Part shown: positions 17,289 through 26,214 of the stretch, one piece after another
Numbering within the stretch: the first letter of the stretch is position 1
Layout of the letters: every line of letters begins with the position of its first letter
Source of the DNA: Phycisphaerae bacterium
GTDB lineage: Bacteria > Planctomycetota > Phycisphaerae > UBA1845 > PWPN01
Length of the DNA stretch: 50,855 bases
Assembly (NCBI GenBank): GCA_012729395.1
Contig: JAAYDF010000192.1
Location: 1-50,855 of the forward strand
Direction: 5' to 3'
The notes under the pieces: model-generated
Told to the model about the DNA's origin: nothing
Databases searched by the model: none
Seen by the model: only the letters and a program-made list of their open reading frames with translations
Position numbers and translations under genes: made by a program

Positions 17289-18500
17289 ATGCAGGATGCA
17301 GCACGAATAACAGTGAGAAGGAGTACGAACAGCCGATCTTGGGTTACGGATCGAGCGGCCGGAACGGTCGCGTGGCTGGTCGCCGTCGTGCTTCTTCAAC
17401 CCGCTTGGGTAGAAGGATCGGAGGCTTCGGCTCGGGGAGGGAGCGAAGGCTCGTCGGAGACCGTGGTTCGTCTTCATGCGACCGCTTTGGTGACCGGCAC
17501 GGAAGTGACGCTGGCCGATGTGGCCGATCTTCAGGGTGACGCGGCGCGGTTGGCGGGGTCGTGGGTTGTGGCGGCGGCGCCGGCGGACGGCGGCTCGAAG
17601 CTTGTCACCCTGGATCATGTCCAGCAAATGCTGGGGCAGCGCGGCGCGAACCTTTCGTCCTGGCTGTTTCGCGGGGCGAGCCAATGTCTCGTCAGTCGGC
17701 CGGAGTACACCCGTGCCGGCTCTGCGGTGCGTGTGTCGCATCCCTCTTCGATTCAAGGGCCGTCGTCGTTGGCCCATTCCGCGCCGACGGCAACGCAGAC
17801 CTCCGAAGAAGCGGCTTCCGTCTCACCGGAGAGTCTCGAAGGTCACCTGCGAGGGCATCTGGCGGCCCGGTTGGCGGGGCTTGGCGGCAAGCCGGTCGTT
17901 CAGTTCAGCCCGGCGATGCACAATCTCCTTTCGCTCACGGAACCCACCTACCAGTTTCGTATTGCCGACCGCGGCGACCGGCTGCTGGGCCTGTTGTCGC
18001 TGGAAGTCACGATTCACGAGGGCGAGGAGCTCAAGCAGGTTGTTCCGATGCTGGTGCAGGTGTCGTTGAGCAAGCAGGTGGTGGTAGCGGCTCGGCAAAT
18101 CAACCGGAGCGAGGTGATCGGGCCGCAGGATCTGACCCTGGCGGAGCGGGTGTATGAACGGCCGGAGGACGTGGGGATCAACGAACCGGCCAAGTTGGTT
18201 GGCCAGCGGATCAAGCGATTTGTCCAGGCCGGCGAACAGGTATCGGTCCGTGATGTTGAGCCGATGCCGCTGGTTTCGCGGAATGATCTGGTCACGGTGA
18301 CCATCCGGCGGGGCCATGTGGTGATCCGCGGGGTGGCCAAGGCGATGTCCACGGGGAGCTACGGTGCAACGGTCACGCTGAAGAACGAGATGTCCCGCGA
18401 GACATTCAGTGCGGTGGTGACGGGGCCGAGGACGGCGGAGGTCGAATTGGGCGGCTCGAGTGCGTTGGCCTCGGCTATGGACAGAGAGGTGGCACCATGA
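17289..18500 (+). CDS. flgA: flagellar P-ring assembly chaperone FlgA
   Basis: A 403-residue exported chaperone needed to assemble the FlgI P-ring in the periplasm. A signal or anchor helix lies near residues 25-45 (GTVAWLVAVVLLQPAW). The C-terminal 140 residues carry the SAF/FlgA domain (VVVAARQINRSEVIGPQDLT ... VGQRIKRFVQAGEQVSVRDV ... VRNDLVTV-type beta strands). It is much longer than enteric FlgA (about 220), because of an N-terminal domain resembling a second SAF-like segment (LVTGTEVTLADVADLQGDAA). GGAGG lies seven bases before ATG 17289. Its stop overlaps the flgH start by four bases (ATGA). Confidence 0.87.
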   Translation: MQDAARITVRRSTNSRSWVTDRAAGTVAWLVAVVLLQPAWVEGSEASARGGSEGSSETVVRLHATALVTGTEVTLADVADLQGDAARLAGSWVVAAAPADGGSKLVTLDHVQQMLGQRGANLSSWLFRGASQCLVSRPEYTRAGSAVRVSHPSSIQGPSSLAHSAPTATQTSEEAASVSPESLEGHLRGHLAARLAGLGGKPVVQFSPAMHNLLSLTEPTYQFRIADRGDRLLGLLSLEVTIHEGEELKQVVPMLVQVSLSKQVVVAARQINRSEVIGPQDLTLAERVYERPEDVGINEPAKLVGQRIKRFVQAGEQVSVRDVEPMPLVSRNDLVTVTIRRGHVVIRGVAKAMSTGSYGATVTLKNEMSRETFSAVVTGPRTAEVELGGSSALASAMDREVAP

Positions 18501-19279
18501 GGCGAGCGGACGCGAGCGTGGTTTCGCAAAGCATGGTTGTTCTGGCGTTGCTGTGCGTGGTTTGGCCGGCGGGTGTGTGGGCACAGAGTTCGTCGCTGTT
18601 TCGACCGCCGGTCGATCGATCGGCTGGGCAGGACATGACCGGCTATCCGAGTGAGGTGGCTTCGGCGGCGGATCCTGGGTTTGTGGCGATGCCGCCGCGG
18701 GAGACGTCACGGCCGGCCACCCGGGCCATCGAGCGAATGAGCCTCATTGCCGTGCCCACCGTACCGCCGCGGAAGTTCAAGGTGCACGATCTGATCAACA
18801 TCATCGTTCGCCAGCAGAAGAAGTACGAAGGCGACGGCAAACTGGACACGAAGAAGCAGTGGGATGTGGCGGGGAAGCTGGAGGATTGGTTCCGGTTCTA
18901 TCCTGGGAACAAGCTGGGGCAAGACCAGTTGAGCAATGGCGATCCGGGCTTTGACTTCAAGTTCGAGAATAGGCTCAAGACGGATGCCGAGAGCGAGCGT
19001 GAGGACAAGTTCGTCACGCGGATTGAGGCGACGATCATCGACGTGAAGCCGAACGGCAACCTGGTGATCGAAGCTCAGTTGAGGCAGGAGCACGACGAGG
19101 AGCAGTTCACGCTGACGCTGACGGGCGTGTGCCGAAGCGAGGATGTGACCCCGGACAACACGGTTCTCAGCTCGCAGATCGCTGAGTTGACGTTGGTGGA
19201 GAAGAACCAAGGGGCGGTTCGGGACTCGACGCGGCGTGGATGGATTCCGCGGACGTTGGATTGGCTGCGGCCGTTCTGA
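18497..19279 (+). CDS. flgH: flagellar L-ring protein FlgH
   Basis: A 260-residue outer-membrane ring protein. Recognisable family parts are KVHDLINIIVRQQKKYEG, the middle segment with WDVAGKLEDWF, FVTRIEATIIDVKPNGNLVI, and TPDNTVLSSQIAELTLVEKN near the C-terminus. The signal peptide (VVLALLCVVWPAGVWA) ends in an AxA-like site. I see no lipobox cysteine, although enteric FlgH is a lipoprotein, so this ring protein may not be lipidated. The presence of L- and P-ring genes indicates a Gram-negative-type envelope with an outer membrane. Overlaps flgA by four bases. Confidence 0.9.
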   Translation: MRRADASVVSQSMVVLALLCVVWPAGVWAQSSSLFRPPVDRSAGQDMTGYPSEVASAADPGFVAMPPRETSRPATRAIERMSLIAVPTVPPRKFKVHDLINIIVRQQKKYEGDGKLDTKKQWDVAGKLEDWFRFYPGNKLGQDQLSNGDPGFDFKFENRLKTDAESEREDKFVTRIEATIIDVKPNGNLVIEAQLRQEHDEEQFTLTLTGVCRSEDVTPDNTVLSSQIAELTLVEKNQGAVRDSTRRGWIPRTLDWLRPF

Positions 19280-19324
19280 GGCATGGCTCTTTTGGGTGGT
19301 TGAGAGTACGTGGTGGAGATTGTG

Positions 19325-20485
19325 ATGAGCGTCGTTGGACCGACAACGCGAATACGAAGATGGCTGCCGGTGTTGGCGGTTCTGGTCGGTTCGGGCACCG
19401 CGCTGGCCGTGCCGAAGATCGGGGACATCACGCACCTGCAGGGTTCGCGGACCAACAAGCTGATGGGTCTGGGTCTTGTGGTGGGGCTGCCGGGTACGGG
19501 CGACGGCGGGAAGTATGCTCCGACCATCCAGCACCTGGCGATGCTGCACAAGAACTTTGCCAGTCCGGTAGTCAGCGCGGAGGCTCTGCGGGAAGCGAAG
19601 AACGTGGCCATCGTTCAGGTGGAGGCGACGTTGCCGCGTGATGGTGTGCGTGAGGGGGATCGGGTGGATGTGGTGGTGAGCAGTTTGGGGCCGGCCAAGA
19701 GTCTGCGGGGCGGGCGGCTGTTGCTGGCGCCTTTGGTGGGTCCGAATCCCGACGATTCTCGTGGGGTGATGGCTTTGGCGAGCGGTCCGGTGCAGGTTGA
19801 GGATCCTGAGGTGCCGACGGTAGCCCGCGTCAGTCAGGGCGCGACGCTGGAGCAGGACTGGATACACACCTACGTCGTGCTGGGTCGCGAGTTGCCGGCC
19901 CCCGTGCGTGCACACGAAGGGATTCGCCTGGATGAGCCGTATGTGACGCTGGTCATCGGCGAGCCGCATGCGGAGTTTGCCATCGCCTACACGATCGCCC
20001 GCACGATCAATAGCGAGGTTGAGGTTGGGACTGGTGGGACGAGTGAGCCGATCGCCATCGCGATTGATCCGCGCACGGTGGTCGTGCGGATTCCCGCGGC
20101 CGATCGGGCCAACCCGGCCGCGTTCCTGTACCGGGTCAATGGCTATCAGTTGATCATGCCGTTGACGGAGGCGCGGGTCACCATCCACCGGGCGTCGGGC
20201 ACGATTGTTATCAGCGGCGACGCGGAGATTTCGCCGGCGGTTATCAGCCACAAGGGGCTGACCATCACCACGGTGGTGCCGCCCGTGCGCCCGACGGCGG
20301 AGAACCCGCAGATGGTGACCCAGCAGTTCGTGGCCATCGACCCGGAGAACAAAGGCGGGGCCAAGCTGCGCGACTTGGTGGATGCGTTGAATCAGCTTCG
20401 CGTGCCCGGTTCGGACCGGATCACGATCATCCAGAAGCTGCATGAGATTGGGCGGTTGCACGCGACGTTGATTGTTGAGGATTAA
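19325..20485 (+). CDS. flgI: flagellar P-ring protein FlgI
   Basis: A 386-residue periplasmic ring protein around the rod. After a signal peptide (LPVLAVLVGSGTALA), the mature chain begins with VPKIGDITHLQGSRTNKLMG and continues with GLGLVVGLPGTGDGGKYAPT, GDRVDVVVSSLGPAKSLRGG and GRLHATLIVED at the end, all hallmark FlgI segments. ATG 19325 has GGAG eight bases upstream and is preferred over GTG 19310. flgJ begins 12 bp downstream. Confidence 0.94.
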   Translation: MSVVGPTTRIRRWLPVLAVLVGSGTALAVPKIGDITHLQGSRTNKLMGLGLVVGLPGTGDGGKYAPTIQHLAMLHKNFASPVVSAEALREAKNVAIVQVEATLPRDGVREGDRVDVVVSSLGPAKSLRGGRLLLAPLVGPNPDDSRGVMALASGPVQVEDPEVPTVARVSQGATLEQDWIHTYVVLGRELPAPVRAHEGIRLDEPYVTLVIGEPHAEFAIAYTIARTINSEVEVGTGGTSEPIAIAIDPRTVVVRIPAADRANPAAFLYRVNGYQLIMPLTEARVTIHRASGTIVISGDAEISPAVISHKGLTITTVVPPVRPTAENPQMVTQQFVAIDPENKGGAKLRDLVDALNQLRVPGSDRITIIQKLHEIGRLHATLIVED

Positions 20486-20497
20486 GGAGGCTCACGG

Positions 20498-20788
20498 ATG
20501 AGCATGACGGACATGCAATTGACGCCGACCGCGGTAGCGACCGCCGGTCCGCAGCAGCGGAGAGCGATGCTTCGCCAGGCGGTCGACGAGGTTGTAGGTG
20601 CGACCTTCTACGCACCTCTGATGAAGATGGCCCGGGACAACCCATTCAAAGGGGAGATCGGGCATGGTGGCCGCGGTGAGGAGATCTTCGGTGCTCAGTT
20701 GGATATGGAGTTGGCCCGGCGGGCCTCACACGCATCGAACAACACGCTGAGCGAAGCGATCGCGCGGCGATTGGAGAAGGCGCTGTAA
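20498..20788 (+). CDS. flgJ: FlgJ-like rod-binding protein (rod-binding domain only)
   Basis: A 96-residue protein equal to the N-terminal rod-binding domain of FlgJ (LRQAVDEVVGATFYAPLMKM, LDMELARRASHASNNTLSEA). The peptidoglycan hydrolase domain of enteric FlgJ is missing, as in many phyla, so a separate wall-cutting enzyme must open the path for the rod. AAGGAGG precedes ATG 20498. It sits between flgI and a FlgN-like chaperone with only a few bases on either side. Confidence 0.85.
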   Translation: MSMTDMQLTPTAVATAGPQQRRAMLRQAVDEVVGATFYAPLMKMARDNPFKGEIGHGGRGEEIFGAQLDMELARRASHASNNTLSEAIARRLEKAL

Positions 20789-20790
20789 TC

Positions 20791-21309
20791 GTGGCAAGAA
20801 CAAACACCGACAATCTGGCCCGGGATTTGGGACGTCTGCTCAACGAGCTGATGGGTTTGCATGCCGAGCTGGCCATGCACATGCGTACCAAGCTGGATGC
20901 GATCAAGCGGGCGGACACGGATCAGATCACGGCGATCACGGCTCGCGAGCTGGTTCTGGCCGACCGGGTGCTGGAGCGGGAAGGTTTGCGAAGACAGATG
21001 ACTCGGCAACTGATTGCCGGGTTGGGCGTGGGGGACAAGCTTGAGGAACCCGTGCGGCTGACCGTGCTGGCGGACTATCTGCCCGAGCCGGGACGCAGCC
21101 AGGTTCTGGTGGCGGCGGCGGGCCTGCGAGAGAGGGTGCACGAGGTCGAGCGGCTACGGGTGACCAGTTCTCTGATCACGCAGGAGATGCTCAAGCACCT
21201 CGGCGAGGTGATGACGGCGATGCGGTCGGGTGGCCCGAGTGATGCTTATGGGCGGGGCGGGAAGCGGCAACGGTCCGGCGGAGCTCATGTATTTGAGGCG
21301 GTAGGGTAA
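20791..21309 (+). CDS. flgN: FlgN-like export chaperone for hook-filament junction proteins
   Basis: A 172-residue, almost wholly helical protein with the heptad pattern of FlgN (LARDLGRLLNELMGLHAELA, ERVLEREGLRRQM-like helices, LGEVMTAMRSGG). FlgN keeps FlgK and FlgL unfolded and delivers them to the export gate, and flgK and flgL follow directly. The start is GTG 20791, two bases after the flgJ stop, so translation is probably coupled. Sequence similarity in this family is weak, so the call rests on helix pattern, size and position. Confidence 0.75.
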   Translation: MARTNTDNLARDLGRLLNELMGLHAELAMHMRTKLDAIKRADTDQITAITARELVLADRVLEREGLRRQMTRQLIAGLGVGDKLEEPVRLTVLADYLPEPGRSQVLVAAAGLRERVHEVERLRVTSSLITQEMLKHLGEVMTAMRSGGPSDAYGRGGKRQRSGGAHVFEAVG

Positions 21310-21312
21310 GCC

Positions 21313-23025
21313 ATGGGTCTGGTCAACGGTGCATTACAGATTGGGCGAAGTGCGCTGCTGGCGTACCAAAGCGCTCTGCAGGTTGTGGGGCAGAACGTTT
21401 CGAACGCCGGCACGGACACCTACGCCCGACAGACGCCGTTGTTGTCGTCGAACACAGGTGTCGTGCTGCCCGAGGGCTTCATGCCTGGCGGCGGGGTGAC
21501 GCTCAGCACGTTGCGACGCAACGTAGACGCATCGCTTGATGGCCGGCTTCGCGTGGCTCTCGGTGACCAAGCCGACGCCTTGATTCAGCAGCAGGCCCTG
21601 GGCCGTATCGAGTCGGTGCTCAACGAGCTGTCGGACAGCGACTTGTCCTCGCTGATGCAGGAGTTCTTCAACAGTTTCAGCACGCTTCAGAACACGCCGC
21701 ACGATCTGGGCGCCCGGGGCATGGTCATCACCGCGGGGCAGACGCTGATCAGCGAGATCCAGCGGCAGCGCGTCGAGGTGTTGGCCCTGCGTGATGAGCT
21801 CAACGCCGACACGGAGTCGTCCGTGCAACGGGCCGATCAGCTGGCCGCCGAAATCGCCGATTTGAACCGCCAGATAACCAGTATCGAGAGTCCCGGCACG
21901 GGAGCGGCGGCGGCGCTGCGCGACAAGCGTGATGTGCTGCTTCGCGAGTTGGGCGAGATCGTCCAGATTCAGGTCCGTGAGCAGCCCGACAACGGCGTGA
22001 ACGTGTACATCGGCAACGAGCTGTTCATCTCGGGCGGGATCAACCGCGGGCTGACTACGACCCTGGAAACGGTTAATCAGGAGCCCCGGGTGGTTGTACG
22101 GTTTGCGGACAACAACCGTGAAGTCAGCCTGACGGGCGGGGAGTTGGCGGGGCTCGCGACGGCTCGCGACGTGCACGTGCTCGGGCATGTCGATGCACTG
22201 AACGGCCTTGCCCGGGCCCTGATCAACGAGGTCAACAAGGTTCACGCCAGCGGGCAGGGTCTCAATGGGTTCGAGTCGGTGACTGGAGCGATTGACGTAC
22301 TGAGATCCGACGTGGCCCTGAACAGCGCCAATGCCGGGTTGCAGCTTACGCCGCGGAACGGTTCCTTCGTTCTCTACCTGACCAACACGCAGGTGTCGCC
22401 GCCTTCCAGGGTGGCCACCACGATCACGGTGAATCTCAGTGGTGTCGGAGCTGGTGAGACCCTGGATTCGCTGGCCGCCAAGATCGATGCCGTGGACAAC
22501 ATCACCGCGGAGGTGACGGCGGACAACAAGCTGAAGTTGACGGCCGCGGACGGTTGCGAGATCAGCTTCGGCGAAGATAGTTCTTACGTTCTGGCGGCCT
22601 TGGGGATCAACACGTTTTTCACCGGGACGAACGCCCAGGATCTCTCGATCAACCCGCTCCTGGTCAACAACCAGAACTTGCTGGCGGCGGCGACACAGCA
22701 CACGGAGGGGGACGGGAGTAACGCGGGCGCTCTGGCAGCCTTGGCGACGACATCCCTCACCGGCCTGCGGGGGCAGAGCCTGAGCAGCTACTACGCGGCG
22801 ATCGCGTCCGACGTCGCTGTTCGCTCGGCCGCCGCCAGCGCCGGGGTCGAATCCGCCGGCGCCATCACCTCCGCTCTCACTTCGCAGCGAGAGGCGATCA
22901 GCGGCGTGAGTCTGGACGAGGAGACGATATCCATGCTTCGGTTTGAGCGGGCTTTCAGCGCCGCCGCCCGATACACGACGGTCGTGGACGGGCTACTGCA
23001 GGAACTGCTGGCGATTGTAGCATAG
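21313..23025 (+). CDS. flgK: flagellar hook-associated protein 1 FlgK
   Basis: A 570-residue hook-filament junction protein. The N-terminus (LQIGRSALLAYQSALQVVGQ then NVSNAGTDTYARQTPLL) and the C-terminus (VSLDEETISMLRFERAFSAA) are the coiled D0/D1 regions of HAP1. The segment DISLNPLL-like region after FFTGTNAQDLSIN and one Flagellin_IN-like stretch (TTITVNLSGVGAG) lie in the exposed middle. Length is within the usual range. The gene follows flgN by 3 bp and precedes flgL by 8 bp. Confidence 0.92.
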   Translation: MGLVNGALQIGRSALLAYQSALQVVGQNVSNAGTDTYARQTPLLSSNTGVVLPEGFMPGGGVTLSTLRRNVDASLDGRLRVALGDQADALIQQQALGRIESVLNELSDSDLSSLMQEFFNSFSTLQNTPHDLGARGMVITAGQTLISEIQRQRVEVLALRDELNADTESSVQRADQLAAEIADLNRQITSIESPGTGAAAALRDKRDVLLRELGEIVQIQVREQPDNGVNVYIGNELFISGGINRGLTTTLETVNQEPRVVVRFADNNREVSLTGGELAGLATARDVHVLGHVDALNGLARALINEVNKVHASGQGLNGFESVTGAIDVLRSDVALNSANAGLQLTPRNGSFVLYLTNTQVSPPSRVATTITVNLSGVGAGETLDSLAAKIDAVDNITAEVTADNKLKLTAADGCEISFGEDSSYVLAALGINTFFTGTNAQDLSINPLLVNNQNLLAAATQHTEGDGSNAGALAALATTSLTGLRGQSLSSYYAAIASDVAVRSAAASAGVESAGAITSALTSQREAISGVSLDEETISMLRFERAFSAAARYTTVVDGLLQELLAIVA

Positions 23026-23033
23026 AAGGTGGG

Positions 23034-24983
23034 ATGATGGCTGTGACGCCGATCAACCTGACGCGCATCAGCGACAACATGCGAACCCTTTCGCTGCTGA
23101 GCTCGCTGCGCAACAACACCTTGCAGATGTATCTGGACCAGAACAAGCTGGCCAGCGGCAATCGTCTGAACGCTCCCAGCGAGAATCCGGCTCTTGCGTC
23201 GCGGGCGATGTATCTCAGCGAGTTGCTCGAGCGTCAGGACCAGATCCTGGCCAACATCAGCCATGCGGACAGTATGCTCGCGGTCACGGATTCCGCCATC
23301 GGCGAGGTCAACTCCCTGCTGATCGAAGCACACGACATCGCCCTGACGATGGTCAGCACCACCAACAGTTCCGAGGAGCGTCAGGCGGAAGCTCAGCTTG
23401 TGCTGGGCATCATCGACCAGCTCGTGACCGTGGGTAATCGCCAGTACGGCAGTGTCTACCTGTTCGGTGGGCAACGGACCCAACAGGCACCGTTCACTCA
23501 GAATCATGGTGTGGCGGAGTATCGCGGTGACCTGGGGGCCTTGCGATCCCGAGTGGATTACGGTCAGGATCCGATCATCAACCTGACGGGTGCGGAGCTG
23601 TTCGGTGCCCTGGCGGGCGGAATGCAGGGGTTTGTGGATCTTGATCCGGCCTTGACCTGGGATACCCGGCTGGTGGATGTGACCGGCACCGGTTCGCAGG
23701 CCATCCGGACCGGCACGGTTCGCGTGACCTTGAGTGAACCGGCGGTGAGCTTCGTCGCGGATCTGTCCGGTGCCGACACGGCGGGAGACGTCATCGACCT
23801 GCTCAACCATGCGGCCGAGGAGGCCGGTCTGACCGTCGGGCCGGGAGCTCAGTTCAACGCGTCTTTCAGCGCGGCTGGCAATGGGTACCAGATCAGCGCG
23901 GGCTCGGGCACGGTCACGGTCTCCGACGTGGGCGATGGAGTGACCGCTCGCGACCTCGGGCTCCGAGGCAGCGACGCCACCATCGTGGGTGCGGATTTGC
24001 GGCCCCGGCTGACCGCCTTGACCACGATCGGCTCGCTTTTTGGCGGCACCGGCGCCGGGCTTGGTTCCATCCGCATCGAGAACGGTCACATGGCCGCGGA
24101 TATTGACCTGAGCGATGTGAGCACGATTGGCGAGCTGCTCAATCGGATCAACACGGCCGGTGTGGATGTGCAGGCGCGCATCAACGACGCCAGCACCGGA
24201 ATTGACGTGCTCAACCTGGCCTCCGGGCTGCAGATGAAGATTGGTGAGAACGGGGGCAACACTGCCGGGCTGCTCGGCATTCGCTCGATGCACGCGGGCA
24301 CGCGGCTCAGCACGCTCAACCAGGGCCGCGGGGTCCAGATCCGGGAGGGCCACGACGATCTCTGTATCCGGACCAAGAGCGATGTGGCGTTCAACGTCAA
24401 TCTGGATGGGTGTGAGACGATCGGCGACGTGCTCGATCGCATCAACGGCGCCGCCAGTGACGCGGGCGTGAATGTGACCGCCTCCTTGGCGTCGGTGGGG
24501 AACGGTATCAGCATCGTGGACAACACCGGTGGGCCGAATGATCTCCGCGTCGAGCGGGCCGACCTGTCCTACGCGATTGACGGACTGGGGCTGAACAAGA
24601 CTACGAGCGAAAACGAGATTGTTGGGGATGACACTTCGGGCATCGTTCCGGAGAGCGTCTTCAGCGCTCTGCACGATCTGTACTGCGGTCTGATGAGCGA
24701 TGACGAGATCAAGATCAGCGATGCCGCCACGCGGATCGAGAAGTTCATGACTCGGGCAAGCCAGTTGCAGGGTGAGGTGGGAGCGCGCTCGAAGGCGATG
24801 AGCACGCGGTTGAACTTTACGGAGGAAGCGGTGACGTCCACGCGGGCGTTGCTGAGCGAGGTGAAGGATTTGGACTACACCGAGGCCGTCACGCGATTTC
24901 AAACGGCCCAGACGACGTTGCAGGCCAATTTGCTGACGGGCTCGCGATTGATGCAGATGTCGCTGATGAACTTTCTCCAGTGA
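23034..24983 (+). CDS. flgL: flagellar hook-associated protein 3 FlgL, with three inserted IN repeats
   Basis: A 649-residue HAP3, about twice the enteric length of 317. The N-terminal flagellin-like domain (NTLQMYLDQNKLASGNRLNA, residues 28-47) and the C-terminal helix (YTEAVTRFQTAQTTLQANLL) are normal. The extra length is an exposed insertion holding three related units at about 226-310, 344-417 and 440-520. Each has a segment like STIGELLNRINTAG or ETIGDVLDRINGAA followed by a GIxVxNxxxG-like strand, resembling Flagellin_IN motifs. Two adjoining ATG codons (23034, 23037) could start translation. FlgL joins the hook adaptor FlgK to the flagellin filament. Confidence 0.9.
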   Translation: MMAVTPINLTRISDNMRTLSLLSSLRNNTLQMYLDQNKLASGNRLNAPSENPALASRAMYLSELLERQDQILANISHADSMLAVTDSAIGEVNSLLIEAHDIALTMVSTTNSSEERQAEAQLVLGIIDQLVTVGNRQYGSVYLFGGQRTQQAPFTQNHGVAEYRGDLGALRSRVDYGQDPIINLTGAELFGALAGGMQGFVDLDPALTWDTRLVDVTGTGSQAIRTGTVRVTLSEPAVSFVADLSGADTAGDVIDLLNHAAEEAGLTVGPGAQFNASFSAAGNGYQISAGSGTVTVSDVGDGVTARDLGLRGSDATIVGADLRPRLTALTTIGSLFGGTGAGLGSIRIENGHMAADIDLSDVSTIGELLNRINTAGVDVQARINDASTGIDVLNLASGLQMKIGENGGNTAGLLGIRSMHAGTRLSTLNQGRGVQIREGHDDLCIRTKSDVAFNVNLDGCETIGDVLDRINGAASDAGVNVTASLASVGNGISIVDNTGGPNDLRVERADLSYAIDGLGLNKTTSENEIVGDDTSGIVPESVFSALHDLYCGLMSDDEIKISDAATRIEKFMTRASQLQGEVGARSKAMSTRLNFTEEAVTSTRALLSEVKDLDYTEAVTRFQTAQTTLQANLLTGSRLMQMSLMNFLQ

Positions 24984-25278
24984 CGGTCTGCGGATGGGTG
25001 GTGGAGAGGGAAGATCGAGTTGTGGAGGGTGGAGGCAGACCGGAGGAGGCGAGGGGCGCATCACCAAGCTGTGCTTGACCCCGCAGCGTGGTGGTGAAAC
25101 TGATTGCCCGGCACGGGTGTGTCGGGTCGCGATCAGGAGGACGCAGGCAGGTTGCAGGCCACAGGAGGTGGTTGCTCGTGACGGATGGACCGGGAGCTAC
25201 GGATGGCCCCGACCGGTGCGAGCGACAGGTCCGCAGTCGGCCAATCGGTTCAGGAAGGGTCAGCAAGGAGTCGTCGCG
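24984..25278 (+). promoter_or_regulatory. GGA-rich leader of fliW
   Basis: The 295 bases between flgL and fliW hold well over a dozen GGA trinucleotides, dense in the first 70 bases (for example TGGAGGGTGGAGGC). GGA is the core of CsrA binding sites, and csrA lies just downstream. No gene or terminator was seen. CsrA binding here is inference. Confidence 0.35.
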
Positions 25279-25731
25279 ATGATGATTGAAACGTCGCGCT
25301 TCGGGCCTCTGGAAGTGGATGAGAACCGCCTCATTCATTTTCCCAAAGGGATTCTGGGGTTTCCGGATCAGTTGGCGTACGCCCTGATCCAGACGGCGGA
25401 GGAGAGTGGCTTCTATTGGCTGCAGGCCGTCGGACGGTCGGATCTGGCCTTCGTGGTTTGTGATCCGCGGCTGTTCGTTCCGGACTATGTCGTCCCGGTG
25501 AAACTGGACGATCTGGCCCAGATCGGCCTGTCGGACCCGTCGGTAGCCCAGGTGTTCATCATCGTGAACAAGGTGGACAACATCCTGACCGGCAACCTGC
25601 AGGGGCCGTTGGTGGTCAACGTGGAGACGCGCGAGGCTCGGCAGCTGGTCCTCTCGGACCGCCGATACTCGACTCGGCACCCGTTGATGAACCTCAACGC
25701 CCGAGCCCAAGCGGTCAGTAAAACCGCGTAG
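25279..25731 (+). CDS. fliW: flagellar assembly factor FliW
   Basis: A 150-residue protein that binds flagellin and, when flagellin is exported, binds CsrA to relieve translational repression of flagellin. Family marks are IETSRFGPLEV at the start, LIHFPKGILGFPDQ near residue 15, FYWLQAVGRSDLAFVV, and GPLVVNVETREARQLVL near the end. AAGGAG eight bases upstream fixes ATG 25279; a longer open frame from 24994 has no FliW similarity in its extra part. csrA and flagellin follow, as in Bacillus and epsilonproteobacteria. Confidence 0.92.
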   Translation: MMIETSRFGPLEVDENRLIHFPKGILGFPDQLAYALIQTAEESGFYWLQAVGRSDLAFVVCDPRLFVPDYVVPVKLDDLAQIGLSDPSVAQVFIIVNKVDNILTGNLQGPLVVNVETREARQLVLSDRRYSTRHPLMNLNARAQAVSKTA

Positions 25732-25962
25732 ACGCCGGACTTACGGACACGGCCCTTTTGTTGTTCGTCCGGCGGGCCGCCGAGGCGTTACAATGGGAGA
25801 TAAGGCCGGTGTCCGGCGTCGCAAGAGGATGCTCGCCCCGGAGGCGAACGGTGTGGCCCGCTCAGTGCCTGCCACACGTGTGTGCCGATTCAACGTTCGT
25901 CGAGGTTCCGGGTGCGGCTTGGATATCTGTGAGCATCGGCATGGCCAAGGAAGGAGCCGAGG

Positions 25963-26214
25963 ATGTTGGTGCTATCAAGACAACGCGATCAGACAATCAT
26001 GATCGGTGATAATATCGAGATCACGGTCGTGGATATTCGCGGTGACAAAGTACGATTGGGGATCACAGCTCCCGGCGAGATCTCCGTCCATCGCAAGGAA
26101 GTGTACGAGGCGATCAAGCGCGAGAATCGCGCTGCCGCCGCAGTGACGCCGGATGACATAGCGCAGGTAGCAAGCGTTTCAACGGACCGTGCGGAGGCCA
26201 CCAAGAGAGGTTAG
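25963..26214 (+). CDS. csrA: carbon storage regulator CsrA
   Basis: An 83-residue RNA-binding translational regulator. The first 55 residues are a complete CsrA core (MLVLSRQRDQTIMIGDNIEI, GDKVRLGITAPGEISVHRKE), including the HR pair of the RNA-contact strand. The C-terminal tail of about 25 residues is longer than in enteric CsrA, as is common in FliW-regulated CsrA. An AAGGAAGGAG stretch precedes ATG 25963. It sits between fliW and flagellin, so its expected targets include the flagellin leader downstream. Confidence 0.94.
   Translation: MLVLSRQRDQTIMIGDNIEITVVDIRGDKVRLGITAPGEISVHRKEVYEAIKRENRAAAAVTPDDIAQVASVSTDRAEATKRG

Noticed and set aside
18707-20461. 584-codon minus-strand frame across flgH and flgI
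   Set aside because: Antisense shadow of two well-identified flagellar genes; Arg/His-rich and low in complexity.
22791-25067. 758-codon open frame on the minus strand across flgK and flgL
   Set aside because: Antisense to two clearly real genes. Long opposite-strand frames are common at this GC content, and its protein is rich in His/Arg/Gln with no family signature.
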